A stretch of DNA of 64,000 nucleotides from Flagellimonas oceani (lineage in GTDB: Bacteria; Bacteroidota; Bacteroidia; Flavobacteriales; Flavobacteriaceae), in NCBI RefSeq assembly GCF_011068285.1, contig NZ_CP049616.1, positions 2,894,501 through 2,958,500 on the forward strand, read 5' to 3'. The notes beneath the pieces were generated by a model. It made no database searches, was not told the DNA's origin, and saw only the letters and a list, made by a program, of their open reading frames with translations. This document shows, piece by piece, positions 25,436-34,966 of this stretch (positions within the stretch are counted from its first letter, which is position 1; each line of letters starts with the position of its first letter). Position numbers and translations under genes: made by a program.

Positions 25436-26764
25436 TTATCTCATGTTCTGCATCATCTGCATCATCTTCTTGCCTCCGCCGCCTTGCATCATCTTCATCA
25501 TTTTGCTCATTTGGTCGAACTGTTTGAGCAACTGATTTACTTCTTGAATGGAAGTTCCGCTACCTGCGGCAATCCGCTTCTTGCGGCTGGCGTTCAACAT
25601 AGCGGGTGTAGAACGTTCTTCGGGGGTCATGGAATGGATAATGGCCTCAATGTGCTTGAATGCGTCATCATCAATATCCAATCCCTTCAATGCCTTTCCG
25701 GCTCCGGGGATCATTCCCATGAGGTCCTTCATGTTCCCCATTTTCTTGATTTGCTGGATTTGGCTCAAGAAGTCATCGAACCCAAACTTATTTTTGGCAA
25801 TTTTCTTTTGGATCTTACGTGCCTGCTCCTCATCAAATTGCTCTTGGGCACGCTCCACCAAGGACACCACATCTCCCATTCCAAGGATACGGTCGGCCAT
25901 ACGGGAGGGATGGAACACATCAATGGCTTCCATTTTTTCGCCCGTACCAATAAATTTGATGGGTTTGTCCACCACGGATTTGATGGAAATAGCGGCACCA
26001 CCACGGGTATCACCATCGAGTTTGGTAAGGATTACACCATCAAAATTAAGGACATCGTTAAACGCCTTGGCCGTATTCACGGCATCCTGACCGGTCATGG
26101 AATCCACCACGAACAAGGTTTCCTGTGGCTCAATGGCTTTGTGGATGTTCGAGATTTCATCCATCATCTGCTCGTCCACGGCCAAACGACCTGCGGTATC
26201 GATGATGACCACATTGCAGCCCGCATTTTTTGCATGGGCAATACCTGCCTTGGCAATGGCAACGGGGTCATTGTTATCCCTATCGGAATAGACCTCTACC
26301 CCTATCTGGTCCCCCACTACGTGCAACTGATCTATCGCCGCTGGACGGTACACGTCACAGGCCACCAAAAGAGGTTTCTTTGTTTTTTTGTTTTTGAGGT
26401 AGTTGGCCAATTTACCGGAAAAGGTGGTTTTACCCGAACCTTGAAGACCGGACATCAGGATTACCGAAGGGTTACCGGATAGGTCGATTTCCTCAGCATC
26501 GCCGCCCATAAGCTCGGTAAGCTCGTCCTTTACCAACTTCACCATAAGTTGGCCCGGTTGAAGGGTGGTCAATACATTTTGGCCGAGTGCCTTTTCTTTT
26601 ACCGTATTGGTAAATTCCTTGGCTATTTTAAAGTTAACGTCGGCATCCAACAAAGCTCTCCGGACTTCCTTAAGGGTCTCTGCTACATTGATTTCCGTAA
26701 TCTGACCGTGGCCTTTGAGGACGTGGAATGCCTTATCTAATTTTTCACTTAAATTATCGAACAT
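25436..26764 (-). CDS. ffh: Signal recognition particle protein Ffh
   Basis: A 442-residue SRP54 GTPase that binds signal sequences of nascent membrane proteins together with 4.5S RNA and docks on FtsY. N domain (1-85), G domain with GLQGSGKTT (about residues 106-114), DTAGR, TKLDGD; and a methionine-rich M domain ending MMKMMQGGGGKKMMQMMQ. All expected motifs are present. Its own promoter element is suggested just upstream, directly after a terminator. Confidence 0.97.
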   Translation of the reverse strand: MFDNLSEKLDKAFHVLKGHGQITEINVAETLKEVRRALLDADVNFKIAKEFTNTVKEKALGQNVLTTLQPGQLMVKLVKDELTELMGGDAEEIDLSGNPSVILMSGLQGSGKTTFSGKLANYLKNKKTKKPLLVACDVYRPAAIDQLHVVGDQIGVEVYSDRDNNDPVAIAKAGIAHAKNAGCNVVIIDTAGRLAVDEQMMDEISNIHKAIEPQETLFVVDSMTGQDAVNTAKAFNDVLNFDGVILTKLDGDTRGGAAISIKSVVDKPIKFIGTGEKMEAIDVFHPSRMADRILGMGDVVSLVERAQEQFDEEQARKIQKKIAKNKFGFDDFLSQIQQIKKMGNMKDLMGMIPGAGKALKGLDIDDDAFKHIEAIIHSMTPEERSTPAMLNASRKKRIAAGSGTSIQEVNQLLKQFDQMSKMMKMMQGGGGKKMMQMMQNMR

Positions 26765-26788
26765 ATGTTCTTTGTTTTAAAGGAGGGA

Positions 26789-26796
26789 CAAATTTA
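26789..26796 (-). promoter_or_regulatory. Candidate -7 element of ffh promoter
   Basis: The minus strand reads TAAATTTG, matching the Bacteroidota -7 consensus TAnnTTTG, 25 bp before the ffh ATG. No good TTTG -33 box is visible at the usual distance, so this remains tentative. Confidence 0.4.
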
Positions 26797-26814
26797 GTAA
26801 TAATATAAAAGAAA

Positions 26815-26842
26815 AAGGACGGCTTTGGGGTGAGCCGTCCTT
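26815..26842 (-). terminator. Rho-independent terminator after the acidic lipoprotein
   Basis: A perfect 10-bp stem AAGGACGGCT/AGCCGTCCTT with an 8-base loop, followed on the minus strand by TTTCTTTT. It separates the leftward acidic lipoprotein from ffh. Confidence 0.88.
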
Positions 26843-26948
26843 CTTTTGGAAAAAGAATGGGGAAAATTTTTATTTCTTCTTGAAGAATTTACAAATAAAG
26901 CCTGTTAATTCTTCAAAATCTTTTTAACCCAGAATCCATGGTTGCGGG

Positions 26949-28007
26949 TTATATATCACATCTTTTTTCGAGAATAATTTTATTGCCGTCATCAATGTAT
27001 AGTTTGATGAGGTCTTCTTCGAGTTTATATACTTGCCATTCGGAAGTGAAGTCTGTGAAATTTTCAAATTCAAGATTCAACATTACTGCTCCGTTTGACA
27101 TGCCCGTGTTCCAAGCACCTACGATTACATCTGCAGTGAATGTGGATAAAACCACTGAACCATCTGCCCTGAATGTCATCAAATGCTCCAAATATTGCTC
27201 GCTGTTGTCCATTTGGTCACGGATTACCTGTTTTACCTGCATGGGACAAGCCATCAAGTATTCAACAAGTTCTTCTTCAGAGAAATCATTGTCGTTAAAA
27301 TCATTGTCATCGTCTTCATCGCACATATTCCTTGCCATTTCCAAAGTTGCCTTGAACTCAGTATTGCTTGTGACCACGACTTCGGTTCCGTCATATTTTA
27401 CGACTGTAATAGGATACTGGATACTGATCAAGCGGTTTTCTTCCAGCTCGGAAAAGGCTTGGAACATCTCTTTGTCATTCTTTACTTCTATCTGGGCAGT
27501 TTGCTCTGTATCTATTACAAAAGTGAACAAGGTTATGGGATATACGAAGTCAACACACTCAATATCATCGTCATCACCGCCCTCAATGCACTCACGTGCC
27601 ATGCTTAAAAGTTCCTCCTTATTTTGAATGGTAATTTGGGTGTAATCGGAAAATGTTATTGTGATGGGAAAAACAATTTCAACGATATTATTCACGTCGA
27701 TGGTGGCATCAAAAACATCGTAGATTTTTTCTAAATCGTTTGTGGAATCAATGTTGATCTCGACCCCATTTGCATTTACGGTGTAAGGAAACTTAACGGC
27801 AAAACAACTGGCTCCATCCACAATATTATCAAAAGAGCCATCGAGCGAGGCCATTTTTTCCACCAAAGCCGCCGTGTCGGATTGGGCCGCAATGGTTTGT
27901 TCCTCATCACCTCCGCCCACTTCTTCATATTCTTCTTGACATGATGACAAACCGAGCACGAATACCAGGAGTGCAGCCCGCATCATGTTGCCAATCAGCT
28001 TCTTCAT
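26949..28007 (-). CDS. Acidic lipoprotein with duplicated cysteine-bounded modules
   Basis: A 352-residue lipoprotein (lipobox LSSC, Cys23), unknown family. Residues 68-148 and 151-236 are two copies of one unit: Cys at the start (68, 151), two FPYT/YPIT-type beta segments, then a helix ending MAREC/MARNMC (Cys140, Cys229) and a run of aspartates (GGDDDD; DEDDDND). The C-terminal 90 residues (with VGAWNTG and ILEKRC) look beta-rich, faintly lipocalin-like. The acidic loops could bind divalent metal and each cysteine pair could form a disulphide; both are inference. It is divergent from the sigma/anti-sigma/TonB-receptor operon, so a surface partner of that receptor is possible. Confidence 0.82.
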   Translation of the reverse strand: MKKLIGNMMRAALLVFVLGLSSCQEEYEEVGGGDEEQTIAAQSDTAALVEKMASLDGSFDNIVDGASCFAVKFPYTVNANGVEINIDSTNDLEKIYDVFDATIDVNNIVEIVFPITITFSDYTQITIQNKEELLSMARECIEGGDDDDIECVDFVYPITLFTFVIDTEQTAQIEVKNDKEMFQAFSELEENRLISIQYPITVVKYDGTEVVVTSNTEFKATLEMARNMCDEDDDNDFNDNDFSEEELVEYLMACPMQVKQVIRDQMDNSEQYLEHLMTFRADGSVVLSTFTADVIVGAWNTGMSNGAVMLNLEFENFTDFTSEWQVYKLEEDLIKLYIDDGNKIILEKRCDI

Positions 28008-28089
28008 AACTTTACTTTTTTGGGGTTATCATTCAACTCTAAAACAATTCTCTAAAAAAAAACCCTACTTTTCCTTCGAATTTTTCAAA

Positions 28090-28097
28090 TATATTTG
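28090..28097 (+). promoter_or_regulatory. Candidate -7 element of the sigma factor operon
   Basis: TATATTTG matches the Bacteroidota consensus TAnnTTTG, 20 bp before the sigma factor ATG. The -33 region is not convincing. Confidence 0.4.
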
Positions 28098-28116
28098 ATT
28101 CGACAAACAAACTTTT

Positions 28117-28617
28117 ATGAGCAACGTATGTGAGGACCACATTTTTAGCCAAGTTTTTAAGGACCATTCCAGAACGGTCTTCAATTATATTTTTTACAAA
28201 TTCGGGAATGAGGAAAAAGCGCACGATGCGGTTCAAGAAGCTTTTGTAAAGCTCTGGCAGAACTGTGCGAAGGTCAGTCCCGAAAAAGCAAAATCTTACG
28301 TTTATACGGTTGCCAACAACCTTTATTTAAATGTGATAAAAGCAGAAAAAGTAAGGTTGAGGCACGCCGACAGCCTTGTAAAGGATAGAACCAACGAATC
28401 CCCGGAATTTTTAATGGAGGAAAAAGAATACAAGGAGAAACTGGACAATGCCTTGGACGCCCTACCCGAAAATCAGCGGACTACTTTTCTGCTCAACAGA
28501 ATAGACGGAAAAAAGTACGCGGAAATTGCAGAAATGGAAGGCGTGAGCGTAAAAGCCATTGAAAAACGGATGCATTTGGCCCTCAAAAGTTTACGGGAGC
28601 ACATTGATGGGATTTAG
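28117..28617 (+). CDS. ECF RNA polymerase sigma factor (FecI-like)
   Basis: A 166-residue sigma-70 family factor with region 2 (about residues 15-80, HDAVQEAFVKLWQN) and region 4 (about 110-160, LPENQRTTFLLNRIDGKKYAEIAEMEGVSVKAIEKRMHLALKSL). It heads an operon with an FecR-type anti-sigma factor and a TonB-dependent receptor. By analogy with FecI it would direct transcription of the receptor and perhaps of the divergent lipoprotein when the receptor binds its ligand. Confidence 0.93.
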   Translation: MSNVCEDHIFSQVFKDHSRTVFNYIFYKFGNEEKAHDAVQEAFVKLWQNCAKVSPEKAKSYVYTVANNLYLNVIKAEKVRLRHADSLVKDRTNESPEFLMEEKEYKEKLDNALDALPENQRTTFLLNRIDGKKYAEIAEMEGVSVKAIEKRMHLALKSLREHIDGI

Positions 28618-28692
28618 CATTAAAATTTATAATGATTTTTAGGTAGGGTATTTTATCGGAAAGTTGTTTGTATAACGTAAAGCATAGAACGC

Positions 28693-29607
28693 ATGCAAGA
28701 AAATTATTTGGCAAAATGGCTGAGCGGTGAGCTTTCAGAGGATGAACTTCGGGAATTTAAAAATTCCGAAGCGTATGCCTCGTATCAAAAATTGAAAGAA
28801 GCCTCAAGTAGATTGACCGCTCCAAAGTTCGATGCCGACCAAGCGTTGCAACGCTTAAAAGATGAGCACATCGACAACGCGCCAAAAGTGATTTCCTTGA
28901 ACCCGTTCAAGAAATTCCTTAGAGTTGCTGCGGTTATCGCTCTGCTTCTTACCGGTTCGTACTTTTATGTGAGCACGTTGAATGAAAAGGTGACCACTGA
29001 ATTTGCCGAACGCTCCGAAGTGGTGCTTCCCGACGATTCCGAAATATTCCTGAATGCCGGTTCACAAGTATCCTACAGTGAAAAAAATTGGGACAACAAA
29101 AGAAATATAAATCTAAAAGGTGAAGCCTTCTTTAAGGTCGCCAAAGGACAACAATTCACGGTCTCTACCGACCACGGAACGGTTGCCGTTTTGGGAACAC
29201 AGTTTAATGTGGAAAACAGAAAAGGCTTTTTTGAGGTAACCTGCTACGAAGGCTTGGTCAGTGTTACCCACAACAAGGAAGAAATAAAACTCCCCGCTGG
29301 AAACTCTTTTTTGGTCATCAATGGCAAACAAATCAGTACGGGGGCACCCCAAGGCAGCTTGCCTTCTTGGATGAACAATGAAAGTAGCTTTGAAAGTATT
29401 CCTTTAAAATATGTTTTTGCCGAACTCGAAAGACAGTTCAACATTAAGGTTTCAACAGAAAACATTGACACAAACCTCTTATTTACAGGGTCGTTCAACA
29501 ACACAGACCTAAATATGGCGTTAAAAAGTATAAGTACCCCCTCCAAAACAAGCTTTAGAATAGACGGAGACAACGTACTTTTTTATGCTGAGAACACAAA
29601 AAAATAA
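28693..29607 (+). CDS. FecR-type anti-sigma factor
   Basis: A 304-residue inner-membrane protein: a short cytoplasmic part (1-75) expected to hold the sigma factor, one membrane segment (about 76-96), a periplasmic FecR domain (about 100-205, VVLPDDSEIFLNAGSQVSY and GEAFFKVAKGQQFTVST) and a C-terminal DUF4974 domain (about 235-300). It would relay ligand occupancy from the STN domain of the receptor. The last 23 bp overlap the receptor gene, suggesting translational coupling. Confidence 0.93.
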   Translation: MQENYLAKWLSGELSEDELREFKNSEAYASYQKLKEASSRLTAPKFDADQALQRLKDEHIDNAPKVISLNPFKKFLRVAAVIALLLTGSYFYVSTLNEKVTTEFAERSEVVLPDDSEIFLNAGSQVSYSEKNWDNKRNINLKGEAFFKVAKGQQFTVSTDHGTVAVLGTQFNVENRKGFFEVTCYEGLVSVTHNKEEIKLPAGNSFLVINGKQISTGAPQGSLPSWMNNESSFESIPLKYVFAELERQFNIKVSTENIDTNLLFTGSFNNTDLNMALKSISTPSKTSFRIDGDNVLFYAENTKK

Positions 29608-32143
29608 GCATTTAGGCCTCGTACTTGGTTTTATGCTTTTTCTGCTTAGCAATGTCTATGCGCAGGAAGAGCAGCAATCACTTATTTCCTACATAAAAAA
29701 ATTGGAAAACCATTTTGATGTCAAGTTCTCCTATATTGATGACGACTTGAAGGATATTGACATTGCAATACCAAAAAATCTAAGTACGTTAGAATCAATA
29801 CTTCAATATATTGAAGATACCTTCCACATTGAAACAGAAAAACTCAATGACCGTTATTACACCCTTTCCACCAACAATCAAGTAAATGTTTGCGGGGTGG
29901 TCTTGGACAATTTTGCCGATAACACCGTTATGGGCGCCACCGTAGAATTATTGGGAACCGACAACGCTAAAATCACCGACAACAACGGCGCCTTTTCATT
30001 CGATAACGTTCCTAGAAATGCATCCTTGCAGATTCGATACTTAGGGTATGTGACCAAATATGTTAAGGTCGAATCCCTATTGGAACAAGGAGAGTGCCCC
30101 AAAATACTTTTGGCACCGTATTACGAACAATTGGATGAAGTGTTCGTTTACAAATACCTCACTTCGGGAATCATCAAAGAAACCGATGCGAGCATTACCT
30201 TGAACACCGCCGAGTTCGGCATCCTTCCAGGGTTGATTGAACCCGACATCCTACAGACCGTTCAAGCCTTGCCGGGCATCAAAAGTATTGACGAAACCGT
30301 ATCGGACATCAATGTTCGTGGGGGGACCAATGACCAAAACCTTATCCTATGGAACGGTATAAAAATGTACCAATCCGGGCATTTTTTTGGTTTGATATCC
30401 GCTTTTAACCCCTATCAAACCGACAAAGTCACCATTTATAAGAATGGGACGCCTGCCAATTTTGGTGACGGGGTAAGCAGCGTAATTCAAATGGAAACCG
30501 GAAATTCCATCCCAGAAAACTTCAAAGGTGGAGGTGGATTTAATTTGATAAGTGGTGATATTTATGCCGAAGCCCCCATAACCAACAAATTGGGAATTCA
30601 ATTTTCCGCAAGGCGTTCCGCTACCGATTTTTTGAGAACGCCCACCTACAAACAGTTCATCAACAGGGCGTTTCAGGATAGTGAGATTAGATTACAGAAC
30701 AACAGTACCGTTGATGATGAATTTATACGGGACGAAGATTTTTTCTTTTATGATTTTTCGGGGAAAATCCTTTACGACCTAAACGACAATCATAAAATTC
30801 GACTGAGTGCCATTCACATCAAGAACAATTTAAAATTTGAAGAGACCAATGTCTCCGCAGATGAAACCAATATCAGCCTATTAAAACAAAACAATATTTC
30901 CATTGGCGGGCAACTCCAGAGCAATTGGACGGATAGGTTTTCCACGCACCTTAACATGTATTACTCCAAGTATAATTTGGATGCACAAAATGTTTATGAT
31001 AATCAAGTTCAGCAGCTCTTCCAAAACAATCAAGTGATTGAAAATGCACTAAAATTAAATACCAACTTTATTATTAATGATGCGTTTAACTGGAACAACG
31101 GGTATCAATATATTGAAACTGGAATCGTGAATGCCACAATCATCAATCAACCCAGTTTTGAGAGTGAACTTAAGGGAGTTATTAGAACCCACGCTCCATA
31201 TTCGCAACTCAATTATAATTCTCCCGGGAACAAATTCATTGGAAAAATTGGAGCTCGTTTTAACTTAATTGAAAACCTGGGTACCTTCAAAAAGTTTTTG
31301 ATTGAACCCCGAATCAACCTGAACTTTAAATTGGCAAATTATCTAAGGGCAGAGCTCTTAGGCGAGTTCAAAAGTCAGACCACCAATCAGGTTATCGATT
31401 TGGAACAGAACTTTTTGGGCATTGAAAAGCGTAGATGGATTCTCTCCAACGACAACACGCTGCCTGTCACCAAAAGCAAGCAGGGTTCCGTTGGCATCAA
31501 CTATGAGAAAAACAATTTTTATGTCGGTATCGAAGGCTTCTATAAAAATGTGGACGGCATCAGTACCAGTACCCAAGGATTTCAGAATCAATATCAATTT
31601 TCGGGCGAAATTGGAAGTTACGATGTTAAGGGCTTGGAACTGCTCATCAACAAAAAAGGCGACAACTACAGTACGTGGTTAAGCTATGCCTACAATAAAA
31701 ACGATTACACTTTTGATTCCATTGTACCGCAATCCTTCCCCAACAATTTGGATATTAGGCACACCATCACCTTTGCCAGCACCTACACTTACAAAGACTT
31801 GAAATTGAGTATTGGTCTCAACTACAGAACAGGCAAACCGTTTACCGAACCTGTTCCGGGTGATGATGGGCTGGATGATAACTTTACCCCGCCCAGAATC
31901 AACTTTCAGGCCCCAAATAGCAGCCGATTGCCCGAATATTTTAGGGCAGATGCATCGGCGATATACAATTTTCAAATCGGCAGAACCATTCGTGCCAATG
32001 CGGGACTGTCCATCTTAAATTTTACGGACAGAAAAAACACGCTCAACAAATATTACAGGGTCAACCAAGATGATGAAATCGAGACCGTGGAAAACTTTTC
32101 TTTGGGCATTACCCCAAATGTGAGTTTTAGGGTAAGTTTTTAA
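29585..32143 (+). CDS. TonB-dependent receptor with STN signalling domain
   Basis: An 852-residue outer-membrane receptor. Signal peptide (1-26), STN domain (about 32-96) for signalling to FecR, a CarboxypepD_reg domain (about 100-175), plug (about 205-310, INVRGGTNDQNLILWNGI) and a beta-barrel ending in FRVSF with a terminal aromatic. No SusD-like gene follows, so a SusCD glycan system is unlikely. Substrate unknown: siderophore, peptide or metal-complex import are possible. It is the third gene of the sigma/anti-sigma operon. Confidence 0.93.
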   Translation: MLRTQKNKHLGLVLGFMLFLLSNVYAQEEQQSLISYIKKLENHFDVKFSYIDDDLKDIDIAIPKNLSTLESILQYIEDTFHIETEKLNDRYYTLSTNNQVNVCGVVLDNFADNTVMGATVELLGTDNAKITDNNGAFSFDNVPRNASLQIRYLGYVTKYVKVESLLEQGECPKILLAPYYEQLDEVFVYKYLTSGIIKETDASITLNTAEFGILPGLIEPDILQTVQALPGIKSIDETVSDINVRGGTNDQNLILWNGIKMYQSGHFFGLISAFNPYQTDKVTIYKNGTPANFGDGVSSVIQMETGNSIPENFKGGGGFNLISGDIYAEAPITNKLGIQFSARRSATDFLRTPTYKQFINRAFQDSEIRLQNNSTVDDEFIRDEDFFFYDFSGKILYDLNDNHKIRLSAIHIKNNLKFEETNVSADETNISLLKQNNISIGGQLQSNWTDRFSTHLNMYYSKYNLDAQNVYDNQVQQLFQNNQVIENALKLNTNFIINDAFNWNNGYQYIETGIVNATIINQPSFESELKGVIRTHAPYSQLNYNSPGNKFIGKIGARFNLIENLGTFKKFLIEPRINLNFKLANYLRAELLGEFKSQTTNQVIDLEQNFLGIEKRRWILSNDNTLPVTKSKQGSVGINYEKNNFYVGIEGFYKNVDGISTSTQGFQNQYQFSGEIGSYDVKGLELLINKKGDNYSTWLSYAYNKNDYTFDSIVPQSFPNNLDIRHTITFASTYTYKDLKLSIGLNYRTGKPFTEPVPGDDGLDDNFTPPRINFQAPNSSRLPEYFRADASAIYNFQIGRTIRANAGLSILNFTDRKNTLNKYYRVNQDDEIETVENFSLGITPNVSFRVSF

Positions 32144-32152
32144 AAAATGATT

Positions 32153-32165
32153 TCTCGACTGCGCT
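32153..32165. repeat. Dispersed 13-bp element, copy 1
   Basis: TCTCGACTGCGCT, the same 13-mer that forms the two arms of the inverted repeat at 36415-36479. Right of it (32229-32300) are related phrases (CTTCGACTCCGCTCAGG; GTCATTCCTGCG). It lies just after the TonB receptor stop and before argS. Confidence 0.7.
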
Positions 32166-32302
32166 CGAAATGACCCAAGAAAATTTGTGAGCATTCGAGT
32201 AATTCGTGTCAAAATACCGAAAGGACTTTCATAAAGCCTTCGACTCCGCTCAGGCTACCTACTCAAAATGACAAAAGGTGTCATTCCTGCGAAAGCAGAA
32301 AT

Positions 32303-34081
32303 CTACATTCTTTCCGGAACATCAATACCCAACAATCGGAACGCGGATTGAATCACCTCGCCCACTTTTTTGGACAACTGCACCCTAAAGTTTTTCTTCT
32401 GCGCATCCGTTTCGCCCAAAATCGATACTTGTTGGTAAAAGGAATTGAACTCTTTTACCAAATCGTAAGTGTAATTGGCAATCAAGGCAGGACTAAAGTT
32501 TTCCGCTGCCAACTGAACAGTTTCGGGAAACAATTGGATTTGTTTCAATAACTCTTTTTCCTTTTCGTGCAAGTCCAAAGAAGTCTGGACGGAGCTTGAA
32601 CTAACATTGTCGGCTTTTCTTAAAATGGACTGAATCCTAGCATAGGTATACTGAATAAACGGCCCAGTGTTTCCTTGAAAATCCACCGATTCTTCAGGAT
32701 TGAACAAGATGCGTTTCTTCGGGTCTACTTTTAAGATATAGTATTTAAGCGCCCCCAAACCTATGGTTCGGTACAATTGCTTTTTCTCTTCTTCGGAATA
32801 GCCGTCCAACTTGCCCAATTCTTGCGAAATGGATTCAGCCGTATCCTCCATATTTTGGATCAGGTCATCCGCATCCACTACGGTACCTTCCCTACTCTTC
32901 ATTTTACCACTGGGGAGGTCCACCATCCCGTAGCTCAAGTGATACAGTTGTTCCGCCCAAGCATAGCCCAGTTTCTTTAGGATAAGGAACAAGACCTTAA
33001 AGTGATAATCCTGTTCATTGCCCACCGTGTACACCATTCCGTTAATGTCTGGATGGTCCGTTACCCGTTGAATGGCCGTACCTATATCCTGTGTCATATA
33101 CACGGCCGTGCCATCCGAACGCAAAACGATTTTTTCATCCAATCCTTCATCGGTAAGGTCAATCCAAACGCTGCCATCCTCTTTTTTAAAGAAAACACCG
33201 CGTTCCAGACCATCTTTTACCACATCACGACCCAACAAATAGGTATCGCTCTCGTAGTAAAGCGTATCAAAATCAACACCTAGGTTTTTGTAGGTAATGT
33301 CAAAACCATCATACACCCAACCGTTCATTTTTTTCCAAAGAGCCACCACCTCATCATCGCCAGCCTCCCACTTACGGAGCATTTCTTGGGCTTCCAACAA
33401 GATTGGAGCCTCTTTTTCAGCCTTTTCTTTTGGTGTTCCAGCCTCAACCAGTTCGGCAATCTGCTCTTTGTATGCTTTATCAAAAGCCACATAGTATTTC
33501 CCGACCAAGTGGTCACCTTTCAATCCAGAAGATTCAGGAGTTTCACCCTCACCAAATTTCTGCCAAGCTAACATACTCTTACAGATGTGGATGCCACGGT
33601 CATTTATAATTTGGGTTTTGTACACCTTTTTACCAGAAGCCTTCAAAATTTCGGCCACCGAATACCCCAAAAGGTTGTTTCGGATGTGTCCCAAGTGCAA
33701 CGGTTTGTTGGTGTTGGGAGAAGAATATTCCACCATCACCGCATCATCCGACTGGGATTTTACATAACCAAAATCGGTTTCATCAATGATGTTGTTGAAG
33801 AAATTGAGGTAATATCCATCCTCGATAACAATGTTCAAAAAGCCTTGCACCACATTACATTTGGACACCTCATCCACATTTTCGACCAAATACTCGCCGA
33901 TCTTGGTTCCAATCTGAACGGGATTCCCTTTGATTTGACGCAACATCGGAAACACCACTACGGTAATATCACCCTCAAAATCCTTTCGGGTAGGTTGAAA
34001 TTCCACCGTGGGCAGCTCAACTTGGTACAGTTGTTTTACCGCCTCGATCACTTTTTGGGTCAAATCGTTTTGCAAACTCAT
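32303..34081 (-). CDS. argS: Arginyl-tRNA synthetase
   Basis: A 592-residue class I synthetase. N-terminal additional domain, then SSPNTNKPLHLGHIRNN (HLGH variant of the HIGH motif, about residues 121-137) and a KMKSREG in the KMSKS position, and the C-terminal DALR anticodon-binding domain with MERM end. Complete and normal in length. It stands alone between convergent neighbours. Confidence 0.97.
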   Translation of the reverse strand: MSLQNDLTQKVIEAVKQLYQVELPTVEFQPTRKDFEGDITVVVFPMLRQIKGNPVQIGTKIGEYLVENVDEVSKCNVVQGFLNIVIEDGYYLNFFNNIIDETDFGYVKSQSDDAVMVEYSSPNTNKPLHLGHIRNNLLGYSVAEILKASGKKVYKTQIINDRGIHICKSMLAWQKFGEGETPESSGLKGDHLVGKYYVAFDKAYKEQIAELVEAGTPKEKAEKEAPILLEAQEMLRKWEAGDDEVVALWKKMNGWVYDGFDITYKNLGVDFDTLYYESDTYLLGRDVVKDGLERGVFFKKEDGSVWIDLTDEGLDEKIVLRSDGTAVYMTQDIGTAIQRVTDHPDINGMVYTVGNEQDYHFKVLFLILKKLGYAWAEQLYHLSYGMVDLPSGKMKSREGTVVDADDLIQNMEDTAESISQELGKLDGYSEEEKKQLYRTIGLGALKYYILKVDPKKRILFNPEESVDFQGNTGPFIQYTYARIQSILRKADNVSSSSVQTSLDLHEKEKELLKQIQLFPETVQLAAENFSPALIANYTYDLVKEFNSFYQQVSILGETDAQKKNFRVQLSKKVGEVIQSAFRLLGIDVPERM

Positions 34082-34185
34082 CTAAATAGGCTTTTCAGGG
34101 CGCAAAACTACGCATTTTTTAGGCTTTTTACGTAATACATATTGGCGTTGCCCAGTTATAAATCGTATTTTTAAAAAAACTTCCT

Positions 34186-34539
34186 ATGGAACATTTACAG
34201 CGCGCCTCTCCGGTCTTAGCTTCGTTGGACATTCTAAAAACCGTGGAATTTTATAAAGAAAAAATGGGGTTCGACAAATCGGGCTGGGTCGATGAAAACT
34301 ATGCTGTGGTCGGAAGAGATAAAGTCGAGATCCACTTTTGGAAATGTGACAATAAAATCTTTCCCGAAAACACCAGTTGTTACATTTATGTGGAAGATGT
34401 GGACAACCTTTATAAAGAATTGCAAAAGGCAGAGGTAATCCATCCCAATGGCCCGTTAGAAGACAAACCTTGGGGAGTTCGAGAGTTTTCCGTGTTGGAC
34501 AATGATGGAAACTTGATCAGGTTCGGTCAAAACCTTTAG
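34186..34539 (+). CDS. VOC family protein, bleomycin-resistance-like
   Basis: A 117-residue single VOC module (SPVLASLDILKTVEFYKEKMGF at the start; FSVLDNDGNLIRFGQ at the end), similar to the small bleomycin-resistance type. Such proteins often bind compounds non-catalytically. It starts a tight rightward trio with an unknown protein and an SDR protein, the next ATG being 1 bp after its stop. Confidence 0.87.
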   Translation: MEHLQRASPVLASLDILKTVEFYKEKMGFDKSGWVDENYAVVGRDKVEIHFWKCDNKIFPENTSCYIYVEDVDNLYKELQKAEVIHPNGPLEDKPWGVREFSVLDNDGNLIRFGQNL

Positions 34540-34540
34540 T

Positions 34541-34966
34541 ATGCTATTGAACGTCTCCTATAACGATAAAAAAATCACCAAAAAAATTGACGAAGCCGTA
34601 GGCAAACCCCTCCCTATAAAAGAGCGTTTTGCCATGGGCGGCATCGGTTCGCCAAAATTGCACATTACCGAGGCCAGCATCGATATTTACAACCTGCTCG
34701 TTTTGGACAACAGCACCAATTCCTGCAATGTTGAAATTCGTCCGAACGGCATTATTGTCCGCTTCCGTTCCCGCTTGGAAACCTATGGGCTCATCATTCC
34801 CTATTACAAATTGAACGTGTACAAAGGTGATATTGGCATTTATTCCATTTATATGGACCACTATTTTATTAAGGTCAGGTCCGACACTAAAGCCATTCAA
34901 CGGTTCTTTAAAAAATTGATGGACCATCGAGCGGACAACCTTCCCTCCAACCTTGAAGATTTATGA
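34541..34966 (+). CDS. Conserved-looking protein of unknown function
   Basis: A 141-residue soluble protein without signal peptide or recognisable motif; mixed alpha/beta with a basic N-terminus (YNDKKITKKIDEAVGKPLPIKERF) and a central beta-rich part. Its stop overlaps the ATG of the SDR gene (ATGA). The tight coupling on both sides supports it as a real gene. Confidence 0.8.
   Translation: MLLNVSYNDKKITKKIDEAVGKPLPIKERFAMGGIGSPKLHITEASIDIYNLLVLDNSTNSCNVEIRPNGIIVRFRSRLETYGLIIPYYKLNVYKGDIGIYSIYMDHYFIKVRSDTKAIQRFFKKLMDHRADNLPSNLEDL

Noticed and set aside
28039..28236. 65-codon minus-strand frame over the sigma factor start
   Set aside because: Antisense to the sigma factor and its promoter; no independent support.
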